Notes under the pieces: generated by a model
What the model was told of the DNA's origin: nothing
Database searches by the model: none
What the model saw: the letters and a program-made list of their open reading frames with translations, nothing else
Assembly (NCBI GenBank): GCA_902776985.1
Contig: CACYSD010000013.1
Coordinates: 39,150-103,149 of the forward strand
Direction: 5' to 3'
DNA length: 64,000 bases
Origin: UBA3839 sp902776985
Lineage (GTDB): Bacteria; Bacteroidota; Bacteroidia; Bacteroidales; Bacteroidaceae
Translations under genes and position numbers: made by a program
In this document: positions 34,098-43,236 of the stretch, piece by piece
Layout: each line of letters opens with the position of its first letter
Numbering within the stretch: the stretch's first letter is position 1

Positions 34098-35686
34098 ATC
34101 TTCTTTCGCATTACAGCAGAAGGGATGCCGAGCGAATCCCTGTATTTTGAAACAGTACGACGGCTGATAGGTTCGCCTCGTTCTGTCATCAAAGCTGAAA
34201 TCTGTTCATCGGTAAGCGGACTTCGCTTATCCTCAGAATCAATAATATCGTGAAGCAGATGCGCCACTCTATTCCTTGCAACAGCATGACCACTTGCGGA
34301 AGCTTTAGTACGCAGGAAGAAATGCTTCAGAGGGAAGAGTACTCCGTCAAGCAACGCATATTTGCTGCTTACCACTCGTGATATAGTAGAAACATCAAGA
34401 GATGCACGCTTCGCCACATCGGCCAAGCGCAACGGTTGAAGCAGGAGATCATCTTGAGTTAGCATGAAAGCGCGTTGAAACTCGATAATAGCCCTCATTG
34501 TAGAATAAAGGGTGTTATGGCGTTGGCGCATAGCGTTGATGAACATCTGTGCCGACTCCACTTTCTGCTTAGTATAGAGAAAAGCTTCACGCTGAGAGCG
34601 GTTCATCGTAGCGGGTGATGATTGATACGACTTTAGCTGATCCAGATACTCACGACTGACATGGAGTGGAGGAACTTCTCCATTGTTAACATAAAAACTA
34701 ACATTACTTTCGTGATCCGTCTCAATAATAAAGTCTGGTATGACAGTCTGAATGCGGTCGTCTGCCGCCTCATGAAGTGAACGTCCAGGCTGTGGATTCA
34801 GTTTGCTGATTAAAGCAAGGACCTTGCGCAAATGATCTGCCGACATACCGGTAGCATCAGCCAATCTGTCCACGTCATTGCGCTGGAACAAATTGTAATA
34901 ATCCTTGATTATTGTAAGTGCGTCGTTTAGCAGTGAAAGCCTTGAATTTACAGTACTTCCGGAATTTCCCTTATTATCATCAAGAAGTTGAATCTGGTGC
35001 TCCAATTGTAACATCAGGCACTCTTGAAGATTACGTGCGCCAATACCAATTGGCTCAAATTGCTGAAGAGTATGCAGAGCCTGCTCAAGTTCTGTTTCCG
35101 TCGCATCAATGTTGTGATTAAACAACAAATCGTCGGAGATGCTACGCAACGGACGGTCAATATAACCACGATCGTCAAGCGAACCAATAAGATATGAAAT
35201 CAAAAGGCGCTGATCTTCATCAACGTCATAATCTGCGATCTGAGCCTCTAGATCCTCAATGAAACTTCTTGTATCTCCAATAGGAATTTCCGTATCCAGC
35301 TGTCGTGATGACGATCCCGCATAAGTCGGAAGATCATCATAGTCATAAACCGACGAGGATGAATAGTTGTCATCAGAAGAATCAGATACAGAATAATCTT
35401 CCCGAGAATCAAACTCGTCTGTCTTATCAGCACTATCGGAAAAGTCTCCGCCATCGGAAGTATCAAATTCGTCAGACTTTCCATCTGACGGAGAATCATT
35501 CATCGCCTCGTCGGAAGGATGGCTTTCACCCTCCTCCAAGGCTACATTTTCGTAAACTTCATCACGGACCCGCTGTTCAAGATCAGCAATAGGCAACTCC
35601 AGCAGTTTTGCTAACATATACTGCTGCGGCGAGAGTCTTTGAAGCTGGACCTCGCTTTGCTGCTGATACTGACCAAATTCAGGCAT
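34094..35686 (-). CDS. rpoN: RNA polymerase sigma-54 factor
   Basis: 530 residues. The N-terminal glutamine-rich activator-interaction region ('YQQQSEVQLQRLSPQQYMLA'), a very acidic region II (about 50-115, runs of Asp/Glu/Ser), a core-binding region, a helix-turn-helix and the C-terminal RpoN box ('RRTVSKYRDSLGIPS') are all present. It directs transcription from -24/-12 promoters and needs an AAA+ activator; none is encoded in this window. The 110-residue gene lies just upstream and the PAP2-like gene overlaps downstream. Confidence 0.96.
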   Translation of the reverse strand: MPEFGQYQQQSEVQLQRLSPQQYMLAKLLELPIADLEQRVRDEVYENVALEEGESHPSDEAMNDSPSDGKSDEFDTSDGGDFSDSADKTDEFDSREDYSVSDSSDDNYSSSSVYDYDDLPTYAGSSSRQLDTEIPIGDTRSFIEDLEAQIADYDVDEDQRLLISYLIGSLDDRGYIDRPLRSISDDLLFNHNIDATETELEQALHTLQQFEPIGIGARNLQECLMLQLEHQIQLLDDNKGNSGSTVNSRLSLLNDALTIIKDYYNLFQRNDVDRLADATGMSADHLRKVLALISKLNPQPGRSLHEAADDRIQTVIPDFIIETDHESNVSFYVNNGEVPPLHVSREYLDQLKSYQSSPATMNRSQREAFLYTKQKVESAQMFINAMRQRHNTLYSTMRAIIEFQRAFMLTQDDLLLQPLRLADVAKRASLDVSTISRVVSSKYALLDGVLFPLKHFFLRTKASASGHAVARNRVAHLLHDIIDSEDKRSPLTDEQISALMTERGEPISRRTVSKYRDSLGIPSAVMRKKI

Positions 35687-35695
35687 TACACAAAA

Positions 35696-36028
35696 TTATT
35701 CTTCTGCCTGCTGTTCTGAGTAGTCCATTTCAGCCTGCACGACGAAAAGGATGTCATCGTGTTCATACGAACCCATATCCTCTTTCTTGGCCTTCTTGAT
35801 AACGAAATCAACTACCTTGTCGAGGTCGATTTCCACACATCCGTCGGAGTCTGGTTCTGCATCAAACACCCCACTACTTGTATAGTAGTCGATAATAACA
35901 TCAAGAAAATAGAACAGTTCGTCGTCGGAGAACTTATCTTTCAGTTCCTGCGGCAACTGGTTACGAATAAACTCTATTTCGCGTACATCGTCTTCTGCAT
36001 CGAGAAGCAGTTCGTCATCAATGCTCAT
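35696..36028 (-). CDS. Conserved acidic protein of unknown function
   Basis: 110 residues, strongly acidic and without membrane segments or signal. 'QLPQELKDKFSDDELFYFLD' and 'EIDLDKVVDFVIKKAKKE' look helical. It ends nine bases before rpoN on the same strand and is probably co-transcribed with it. I do not recognise the family beyond Bacteroidales conservation, so no function is proposed. Confidence 0.75.
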   Translation of the reverse strand: MSIDDELLLDAEDDVREIEFIRNQLPQELKDKFSDDELFYFLDVIIDYYTSSGVFDAEPDSDGCVEIDLDKVVDFVIKKAKKEDMGSYEHDDILFVVQAEMDYSEQQAEE

Positions 36029-36074
36029 AAGAGTCTGAAATTGCTAATTATAAATTATAAATATAAATAATTAT

Positions 36075-36157
36075 CATGTCTGCGGGCAAACCGCAAACCA
36101 CACAACCCCGTCCGGATAGCAATCCTCCCCCTGGGGGAGTTAGAGGGGGTCTTTCTT
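36075..36157 (+). repeat. Structured intergenic repeat after trxA
   Basis: Nearly identical to the copy at 32717-32802: a TGCGGGCAAACCGCA hairpin, CCGTCCGGAT, then CTCCCCC...GGGGGAGTTAGAGGGGG. It ends at the base before the trxA stop codon. Confidence 0.85.
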
Positions 36158-36466
36158 TTACAGCATGGCGTTGATTTTCTCTTCGTATGCGCTCTTAGTT
36201 GTTGCGCCTACGATTTTGTCAACAACCTGACCGTCTTTAAGGAAAAGTACTGTAGGAATATTGCGGATACCAAACTGGAAGGCAAGTTCATCCTGGTCTT
36301 CCACGTCCACCTTACCAACAATCACTTTGTCAGCATATTCCTGAGCCAATTCTTCGATGATTGGAGCCACTCTGCGGCATGGTCCACACCATGTTGCCCA
36401 GAAATCAACTACTACTGGTTTACCAGCATTAAGAATCTCACTAAAATTGTCTTTTGTTATTTCCAT
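36158..36466 (-). CDS. trxA: Thioredoxin
   Basis: 102 residues from the ATG at 36466. The frame is open 15 codons further upstream, but the extra part is AT-rich leader with no conserved residues. The active site 'WATWCGPCRRVAPII', the cis-proline region 'IRNIPTVLFLKDG' and the terminal 'VGATTKSAYEEKI' are standard. Cytosolic dithiol reductant. A -7 box TATCTTTG on the minus strand lies at 36501-36508. Confidence 0.95.
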   Translation of the reverse strand: MEITKDNFSEILNAGKPVVVDFWATWCGPCRRVAPIIEELAQEYADKVIVGKVDVEDQDELAFQFGIRNIPTVLFLKDGQVVDKIVGATTKSAYEEKINAML

Positions 36467-36500
36467 AATATTTCCCTTTCTAAAATTTCTATTTACATTG

Positions 36501-36508
36501 CAAAGATA
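36501..36508 (-). promoter_or_regulatory. -7 promoter box for trxA
   Basis: The minus strand reads TATCTTTG, 34 bases upstream of the trxA ATG. Confidence 0.55.
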
Positions 36509-36551
36509 CATTTTTTTATTTATGTATGAAATAATAGGGAGAAAAAAGTAA

Positions 36552-36577
36552 GGGTCGGCAACGTGTGTTGCCGACCC
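36552..36577 (-). terminator. Terminator of the 1991-residue gene
   Basis: GGGTCGGCAA (36552-36561) pairs with TTGCCGACCC (36568-36577) over a 6-base loop. On the minus strand it is followed by TTACTTTTTTC. An identical hairpin lies at 43077-43102. Confidence 0.93.
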
Positions 36578-36611
36578 TCACCTATAATATTATTGATCGA
36601 AAATCAATAAT

Positions 36612-36711
36612 GCATTGCTTTACTTAACAAGGAAGTTGAGCTAAAGCTCTTAGTTCTTTCCGTTCGGTAAAACCTAAGCGAGCTTAGTTTCTACTCTCAC
36701 TTAACCAGAAT
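36612..36711 (-). repeat. Shared 3' tail cassette, copy A
   Basis: This 100-bp block is identical, base for base as far as I can read, to 43137-43236. It covers the last bases of the 1991-residue gene and about 89 bases of its 3' untranslated region. It holds small hairpins (CTAAGC...GCTTAG, GAGCT...AGCTC). Confidence 0.95.
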
Positions 36712-39700
36712 TGCCGTTAACGATGTAGAGGTTGCCCTTAACTACATTCTTAACACGGCGGCCTGCCAGGTCGTAGATAGCACCGTCGTTGCCAAAGGCT
36801 GCGTAGATACCGTTGATGCCTGTCATAATATCAGAATCAGACTTGTCGAATCCGATATATGAGATAACAGCAGGAACAGCTTCGTCTGCAAGAGTAAGAC
36901 CGAATGTAGTATTCCAGCCTTCACCACCAACGAGATATGTCTTAGCTGCATTGAAGGAAGCACCAATGCCACTTGCTGCGATGTCCCAAGCGAATGTAAC
37001 AAGACCATTCTCGTCAACCTTTGTGAATGTAGGAGCAACCTGAGTTCCGTTATTAGCTCCGTTGAGCCACCAGAGGTAAGACTTGCCTTCTTCTGTAGAA
37101 AGACCTGTACCCTGGATAACGAAGTAGTCAGCACCTTCCACGTAGTACATCTTGTCTGTTCTGTAAACAAGAGCGATGTTGTTGTTACCTGATTTGTCAA
37201 CAGTAATAGTATTGGCAACTACGTCTACAACAACGTTGTCAGCAGAAATACGTCCAGGATCGCCAGCAACCCAGAGAGTTGCATCGAACGCATATTCGTA
37301 TTCCTCAACAGGCTGTGGGATAGATGTCTGGAAACCGATGTAGCTGATAACAGCAGGAACAGCTTCGTCAGCAAGAGTCATACCGAAGGTAGTGCTCCAG
37401 TCGCTTCCGTTAGTAAAGAGAGTTTCTTCTGTTCCGAGAGTACCTGCGATAGCAACCTGCATGAGATCCCATGCGAATACAGTCACGCCGTCTTCATCGT
37501 AAATTGTGTTAGGTGCAATCTGAGAGCCATTGTTTTTGTTGTTGAGCCACCAGAGGTAAGACTTGCCTTCTTCTGTAGAAAGACCTGTAGCCTTGATTAC
37601 AAAGTAGCGGTTGTCTGCAGAAACAATATAGTCCTTACCTTTGTAGAGGAGAGCAACGTTGTTGTTTCCAGCCTTGTCAACAGTGATAGTGTTGGCCTTG
37701 TCGTTAACTACTACGTTGTCGGCAGAGATACGTCCAGGATCGCCAGCAATCCATTCAGATGCCACGAATTCGTAGTTGGCAATTACAGGATCTTCAGCAG
37801 ATTCGATAGTAATCATCTTCTCGAACCAGTCGTCACCGCCGTCAGCATTTGGACGGAAGCGGATGATGTACTTGCCATCAGCCTTGATCTCACCGTTTTC
37901 ACCGAATGCGTTACCCAGTCCGTCTGGAATCCAAGTCTGAGTTTCGCCGTCTACCTTAACCACCTTGAACTGGCTTGCAGTAGTCAGATCCATTGTGAAG
38001 GTGTACTCTTCAGCTTCTTCAGTGACTTCCTTGTTAGATGACATCTTGTAAGCGTCAGTAACAGCCCAGTCAGTCATGTTGCCGGCGATGTAGTAGCTGC
38101 CGTAGTTTCTCTTGAATGTGAATGAGATGTTAACGATGCCTGCAGGCATTGTGAACTGACCTTGATTCTCACTAATGATAGAGAATTCAAGTTCCTGTCC
38201 GTCGCCCCAAGAGAAGCTTGCCTCGTCTACCTTGTAACCTGCATCAGGAGTAACAGTTATTGTAACTGTTTCGCCTTCAGCTGCTTCTGCCTTGTCTGCT
38301 ACAGCGATACCATGATTGCCGTAAGTGACATTTACTGCGTAAGTTTCAGAAGTTTCTTCTGCAATTGTCCAGTATGCCTTGTCACCAGAGCCTGCAACAG
38401 ACTTGTTGGTGTAGCAAGCTGCACCAGCTGCAGTGCCGTCAGTTGCTATCATACCCTTAGCCTCGTTGAGAGTGTAGTAGAATACATCATCAACTGAAAC
38501 AGCTGCAGGAGAGATGAGCATCTTCTTGTCTGCAGTAGCAGCCATTGTCCAGTTGTTAGTTCCTGCGAAGCCTACATATTCTTCACCATTAGCGAGGTAG
38601 TAACCACCTTCGCCTTCTTCGAATGTGAAGTAAACAGGCTCTTCAGCCAGACATACACCAGAAGCAGTAACTTCACCTCCGTTATCTACAGTTACGTAAG
38701 TAGAGAGATACAGACCGCTTGCCTTCTGCTTGAATGAATACTTAGCACCTTCCTTAGGAGCGTTAGCCTTAGGCATTACAATTGCTTCAACTTCCTCAAC
38801 TGTAGTAGCGTTAGCAACAGCTTCTCTTGCTGCGTTAACCTCAGCTTCGTTGTACATGAACAATCCGTCGCCGAATGGCACGAGAGTGTCAAGAGTTGCA
38901 TTTGCCTTAGCCTTAGCCTCAGCCAGCTTAGCTGCAGCAATTTCTTCAGCGCTGACGAACTTAACATCGAACTTGTCAATGAACAGGTGAGGAACATTAG
39001 CATTTCCAGTATTAGGAACAGACATACCTATAGAATAGCAGCCTGTAGTCACCTTATCGAGAGTGAAGGATATAGTCTCAATGAACCATTCGTTATTTGG
39101 ATAAGATGTTGATTGAGCCAGATACTCAGTGCCATCATTTGCGATGAAACCAATAAGGTTCTTAGTCAGTTGCTGTGCACCACCATTGGAATTGTAAATA
39201 GGAACTGTAATAATATAGTTACCAGCTTCCAATGTAACAGGCTGTACATACTGAGCTGTTGCGCTCCAGACAGCTTCGATACCAAGTGCCTTTGTGCCTT
39301 CAGAGCCTTCAGGAGCGGAAGCAGGAGGAGTATTGCCTGCACCTCCTACCCATGAGTCAGAGCCGTAAGCGAATACAGCAGCTGCGCGAGCATCACCGTT
39401 TTCAACGATTGTCCATCCAGGAACCTCCTGCATGTTTGCGTATGGCTTTCCTTCTGCAATATCCTTGGCGTATGTATTTACACTTCCGTCAATTGCATCA
39501 GAGAGTTCGAAGTCAAGGTTAGTTGGCTCATTGAACTTCTCAAACTTAACATTCTGGAATGAGAGCCAGTGACTGTTATTGTCTTCTGCGACATTAAAGC
39601 TGACCTTAAGGATTCCATCCACGTCAACTGTTCCGACAGCAGCAAATTCACCGATATTGAATCCGCCCTGAACTTCACCTTCAGTTACGTCAACAGCAGT

Positions 39701-42676
39701 ACCTTCATTTACAGTCATAGTAATTCCGCTAATATCAGCTGCCTCTACACCGTTCTTAGGCTGGTTGCGAACCCATGCCTTTACAACGTATTTACCAGGA
39801 GCCAGGTCTTGAATAGTAGCCGTCAGAGTATTTGCACCAAGAGCGTTCGATGCATCTGTGAAGTATTCGAAGAATGGAACCTTGAATTCAGTACCGTCAT
39901 TCTCACCTTCTATTGACCAAGTGTTGATATAAAGAGAAGTGTCGAAATCTTTGCACTGCTTATCACCAATTGTCCATGCAGAGAGGAGGAAGTCATCGTA
40001 AGTATTGGCAGAACGCCATCCTGCAATTGCATAAGGATTGACTACAGTTTCTGTAAGAGTACCTTCTTCCCAATCTGAATTGTAGGTATCAGCCATGCTC
40101 TTATATGTTGTGAGAGCCTCTTCTGTAACTACATTTGTGCTTTCGATCAAAGTGTACATGCCTTCAATAGAAGTCTTGTTCTTGATGTCATTCTCAGCCT
40201 GAGAAATAGCAGCGTTGAGAGCATTGATAGCTGTCTTATAGTCATCAACGGTCTGCAAGTCCTCTGTATTTTCAATAGCCTGAATGAGAAGACTTTGAGT
40301 TCCAGGAGCAATCCTTGGGTTCTCCTTCATCTCTGTAGCCTCACCTACAAGCTCGTTAACCTGAGCAATGTAGTCAGCAAACTTCAAAGCGTTGATGTCA
40401 GCATCAGCTCCGTAGTATTCCAGAGCGAAGTTGTCCCACATACACCACAGCGCAGTATTTCCTTCGAGCTTAGCACCTACTGTAAGTGCTCCAGCCTCAG
40501 TAACTTTTACGAAGATAGGTTCAGCTTGATACTTGCCAGCTTCAAATGAAGCGCACCCATCTGCCATGCTATTCTCTGTACCAGTTCTGAATGGGAATGT
40601 AGAAGTTTCTTCATTTGCATAGAATACAGGCAGATGTTCATTGTCTGTACCATCCTGACGATAGAATCCCTGTGCAGTAAACTTGTAAACACCAGCAGGA
40701 GCATTAGCGAGATTTTGGTAAACGTTGAATACTCCATGATACTTCTCTGCACTGTGCTTGTCGCTGTTTCCACCAGTCAGAACAGAGCCACCTTCGTTAG
40801 TCCATGCACTTACATTGCGGTTGTTACGTCCGAATCGAGGATCGGCAATAAGGAATGTAGCATCAACTGGATCATCAGCAGTAGCGTCTTTCAGACTCGC
40901 AAGCACTTCCTCTTCAGATGCAATAACCCACATAGCATTGTATGAGCCTTCGAAATCAGTAGTTTTGATAAGGCTTTGACCTTCTACGCCTGGATCATAG
41001 AAATACAGATTATCTGCTGCATTCTGAATATTATACAAATACATTGGTTTGCCAGTAACAGCATTTTCACCAACTTCTCTAGCAATTGTAATATTGAGGC
41101 TTACAGGAGTATTAGTGTCCATCCACTCGCCACCAAAGTAATACTTGTTACCACCCTGGCTAACCTGAGTCTCCATCTTATAAGTACCGTCTTCGTTGCC
41201 GATAAGGGTAATATATTCAGGATGTTCAAGGAGAGAAGGCTGAGTTCCCCAGCTATTAGCTGCACCCCAGAACTTCATAGAAGCAGCATTCTGCAAGTAA
41301 TACTTGCCATCAGCAAAGAGTTTTGCTGGTGCTGGTTCTTCAGCTTCCTTGATTGACATAGGCTGGAACTGGGCATTGTCGTTGTAGCGACTGATTGAGC
41401 CTACCATCTCGTAGGTCTTGCCATCTTCAGCAGCAGCAATTTCCAGGCCGAACTGGTTGTAACCAGCAATCTCGTTTTCACCAATAGTGATAGTGAGATT
41501 CTTGCCATCAACTGAATACGAAGTGATGCCCTTCAGAAGAACCACCTTGTTCACATTTTCTAAAGTGATATCTTCAGCTGTTGCTTCAGGGTATGTAACT
41601 GTTGCTGCATCACCATCCTTCACAGCAATTGCCTGATCTGGAACAAGTTCAAACAACTTCTTGTAGATACTAACCTTACCGCTCCAGTTAGCAGCCATAG
41701 TCTTGCCGACTTCAGCAGCGGCTGTTTTCTCACCAGTTGAGTCGTACAACAATGCAGAACCAGTCTCATCCTGGATATAAACATGATTTGCTGTAGGCTT
41801 AGCAACTATCAAAGCCTCCCCAGTAAACACGAACACATCATTGCTTGTCAGAGCTGTGACAGCTAAAATTGACGAGTAACCAGGAATCAAAGTAAATGTA
41901 GCAGTAGCTTCAGAGCTTGTTACACCATCCTTTACAGCAATAGCCTTTACTGTTGTAGTTTCAGTAATTGCGAAAGCAGCAGTGTACTTAGTAGATTCGG
42001 TAGTTGGTGTTGTTCCGTCTACAGTGTAGTAGATGTCAGTACCGTCCTCAGCAGTGATAGTCACAGTTGTGGAACCTATGAACGAAGCAGAAGGAGTAAT
42101 AGTTGGCTTAGCAACGGTTACAGGAGGATTATCACCACCTTCTGCTTTAAGGAATTCAACCTTCATAAATTCCACGAATCTATTACTACCTCCACTTACA
42201 GAAACATTAAACACGAACTTGTAATAAGAGTTTTCTGCCCAATCTGTAGCAGGAGAAGTAGGTTCGAAAGAAATTACTGAATTAGCCTCAAAATCCTTCG
42301 AGACTTCATCAATAACAGTGTTGAATTCTGCATCACTGGCAACTATCAGTTTCAAAGAATTGACAGTAATATTGGATGCGTTTCCTACTTCTAATTTCAC
42401 AGAGGTAATAGCTACGTCCATTGCGGTACTTGTGTAAACCACCCTATCTTCATCTGTAAGGTTCTTTCCACCAAGACGCCATGGATTTATTTTTCCATTG
42501 CCTTGAAACTTCCATTCAATCTCACCAACTGTGGCAGTACCTATGTTGGCATATGAATTGTTGTCTGTTTGGACATCAGCACTCGTGGCATCAAGGGTAT
42601 AGTATACCTCATCCGCCCATATGTTGCCGATAGCAAGTACAAACAATGACACGAGAGAAAGTAAGAACTTTTTCAT
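36701..42676 (-). CDS. Giant secreted modular surface protein (1991 residues)
   Basis: Signal peptide (1-21) followed by many beta-rich modules: a lectin-like N-terminal region, a chitobiase/hexosaminidase C-terminal-type domain (about 190-265), an OB-fold-like region (about 270-445), alternating helical FIVAR-like linkers ('NALNAAISQAEND'), a SusE-like module ('YIAGNMTDW'), and two tandem copies of a module of about 150 residues (37320-37775 and 36840-37305). No catalytic domain was recognised, so glycan binding or adhesion is likely. The C-terminus 'DLAGRRVKNVVKGNLYIVNG' is a secretion-type tail, but the final residues are 'NSG' where the next gene has 'ILVK'; a one-base shift at the junction with the shared 3' tail explains this. 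It shares modules with the 1386-residue protein next to it. Confidence 0.85.
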   Translation of the reverse strand: MKKFLLSLVSLFVLAIGNIWADEVYYTLDATSADVQTDNNSYANIGTATVGEIEWKFQGNGKINPWRLGGKNLTDEDRVVYTSTAMDVAITSVKLEVGNASNITVNSLKLIVASDAEFNTVIDEVSKDFEANSVISFEPTSPATDWAENSYYKFVFNVSVSGGSNRFVEFMKVEFLKAEGGDNPPVTVAKPTITPSASFIGSTTVTITAEDGTDIYYTVDGTTPTTESTKYTAAFAITETTTVKAIAVKDGVTSSEATATFTLIPGYSSILAVTALTSNDVFVFTGEALIVAKPTANHVYIQDETGSALLYDSTGEKTAAAEVGKTMAANWSGKVSIYKKLFELVPDQAIAVKDGDAATVTYPEATAEDITLENVNKVVLLKGITSYSVDGKNLTITIGENEIAGYNQFGLEIAAAEDGKTYEMVGSISRYNDNAQFQPMSIKEAEEPAPAKLFADGKYYLQNAASMKFWGAANSWGTQPSLLEHPEYITLIGNEDGTYKMETQVSQGGNKYYFGGEWMDTNTPVSLNITIAREVGENAVTGKPMYLYNIQNAADNLYFYDPGVEGQSLIKTTDFEGSYNAMWVIASEEEVLASLKDATADDPVDATFLIADPRFGRNNRNVSAWTNEGGSVLTGGNSDKHSAEKYHGVFNVYQNLANAPAGVYKFTAQGFYRQDGTDNEHLPVFYANEETSTFPFRTGTENSMADGCASFEAGKYQAEPIFVKVTEAGALTVGAKLEGNTALWCMWDNFALEYYGADADINALKFADYIAQVNELVGEATEMKENPRIAPGTQSLLIQAIENTEDLQTVDDYKTAINALNAAISQAENDIKNKTSIEGMYTLIESTNVVTEEALTTYKSMADTYNSDWEEGTLTETVVNPYAIAGWRSANTYDDFLLSAWTIGDKQCKDFDTSLYINTWSIEGENDGTEFKVPFFEYFTDASNALGANTLTATIQDLAPGKYVVKAWVRNQPKNGVEAADISGITMTVNEGTAVDVTEGEVQGGFNIGEFAAVGTVDVDGILKVSFNVAEDNNSHWLSFQNVKFEKFNEPTNLDFELSDAIDGSVNTYAKDIAEGKPYANMQEVPGWTIVENGDARAAAVFAYGSDSWVGGAGNTPPASAPEGSEGTKALGIEAVWSATAQYVQPVTLEAGNYIITVPIYNSNGGAQQLTKNLIGFIANDGTEYLAQSTSYPNNEWFIETISFTLDKVTTGCYSIGMSVPNTGNANVPHLFIDKFDVKFVSAEEIAAAKLAEAKAKANATLDTLVPFGDGLFMYNEAEVNAAREAVANATTVEEVEAIVMPKANAPKEGAKYSFKQKASGLYLSTYVTVDNGGEVTASGVCLAEEPVYFTFEEGEGGYYLANGEEYVGFAGTNNWTMAATADKKMLISPAAVSVDDVFYYTLNEAKGMIATDGTAAGAACYTNKSVAGSGDKAYWTIAEETSETYAVNVTYGNHGIAVADKAEAAEGETVTITVTPDAGYKVDEASFSWGDGQELEFSIISENQGQFTMPAGIVNISFTFKRNYGSYYIAGNMTDWAVTDAYKMSSNKEVTEEAEEYTFTMDLTTASQFKVVKVDGETQTWIPDGLGNAFGENGEIKADGKYIIRFRPNADGGDDWFEKMITIESAEDPVIANYEFVASEWIAGDPGRISADNVVVNDKANTITVDKAGNNNVALLYKGKDYIVSADNRYFVIKATGLSTEEGKSYLWWLNNKNNGSQIAPNTIYDEDGVTVFAWDLMQVAIAGTLGTEETLFTNGSDWSTTFGMTLADEAVPAVISYIGFQTSIPQPVEEYEYAFDATLWVAGDPGRISADNVVVDVVANTITVDKSGNNNIALVYRTDKMYYVEGADYFVIQGTGLSTEEGKSYLWWLNGANNGTQVAPTFTKVDENGLVTFAWDIAASGIGASFNAAKTYLVGGEGWNTTFGLTLADEAVPAVISYIGFDKSDSDIMTGINGIYAAFGNDGAIYDLAGRRVKNVVKGNLYIVNGNSG

Positions 42677-43015
42677 ACTTTGTTTGTTATAAATAATTAG
42701 TTTGATTTCTGCGTTCCGGCTTGTTGTACGCAGATAAATGTTTAGATTTTTAAGGTCGGATGGTCAGTAGTTGCAAGCCGTCAGAACGTTTCCCAGTCTT
42801 AGTGGTAAAACCAACTCTGACCCAGAAGATTACGCTTTCTTAAGTGTTAGTCTGCTTAGTTAGTTTTAGATAGTTAATACTTATTTATTAGATTCGGTAT
42901 AATCGGAAATGCAAATAAACGAAAAAAAAATGAAGAAACGAAGAAAAATGAAGAAAATAATTCAAAAAAGAAAGTTTCACCACAGTGAAAATAAAGTTTC
43001 ACCGAAGAGAAACTT
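42677..43015. other. Leader region of the 1991-residue gene
   Basis: About 340 bases without a gene. It contains a hairpin near the start codon (CTGCG with CGCAG, 42709-42733) and an imperfect stem around 42800-42830. The reading frame 42909-43121 on the plus strand runs through hairpin repeats and is not credible. No promoter match was found. Confidence 0.55.
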
Positions 43016-43059
43016 AAGTTTCAGCGCGGTGAAAATAAAGTTTCACTGCGCTGAAACTT
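43016..43059. repeat. Long imperfect palindrome in a cluster of AGTTTCA motifs
   Basis: AAGTTTCAGCGC (43016-43027) pairs with GCGCTGAAACTT (43048-43059), and an inner GTGAAA/TTTCAC pair extends it to about 18 bp with one mismatch. Two further AGTTTCAC...GTGAAA arms precede it from about 42972. Confidence 0.8.
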
Positions 43060-43076
43060 TTTTCGTGATAAAAAAA

Positions 43077-43102
43077 GGGTCGGCAACGTGTGTTGCCGAC
43101 CC
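43077..43102 (-). terminator. Terminator of the 1386-residue gene
   Basis: The same 10-bp stem as at 36552-36577, followed on the minus strand by a run of seven T. Confidence 0.93.
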
Positions 43103-43136
43103 TTCGGGTTTATATTATTGATATAAAATCAATAGC

Positions 43137-43236
43137 GCATTGCTTTACTTAACAAGGAAGTTGAGCTAAAGCTCTTAGTTCTTTCCGTTCGGTAAAACCT
43201 AAGCGAGCTTAGTTTCTACTCTCACTTAACCAGAAT
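43137..43236 (-). repeat. Shared 3' tail cassette, copy B
   Basis: Identical to 36612-36711. It covers the last codons ('ILVK' and TGA stop) and about 85 bases of 3' untranslated region. Confidence 0.95.

Noticed and set aside
42909..43121. Plus-strand ORF of 70 residues
   Set aside because: It runs through the hairpin cluster and terminator between two minus-strand genes; the Lys-rich product reflects low-complexity DNA.
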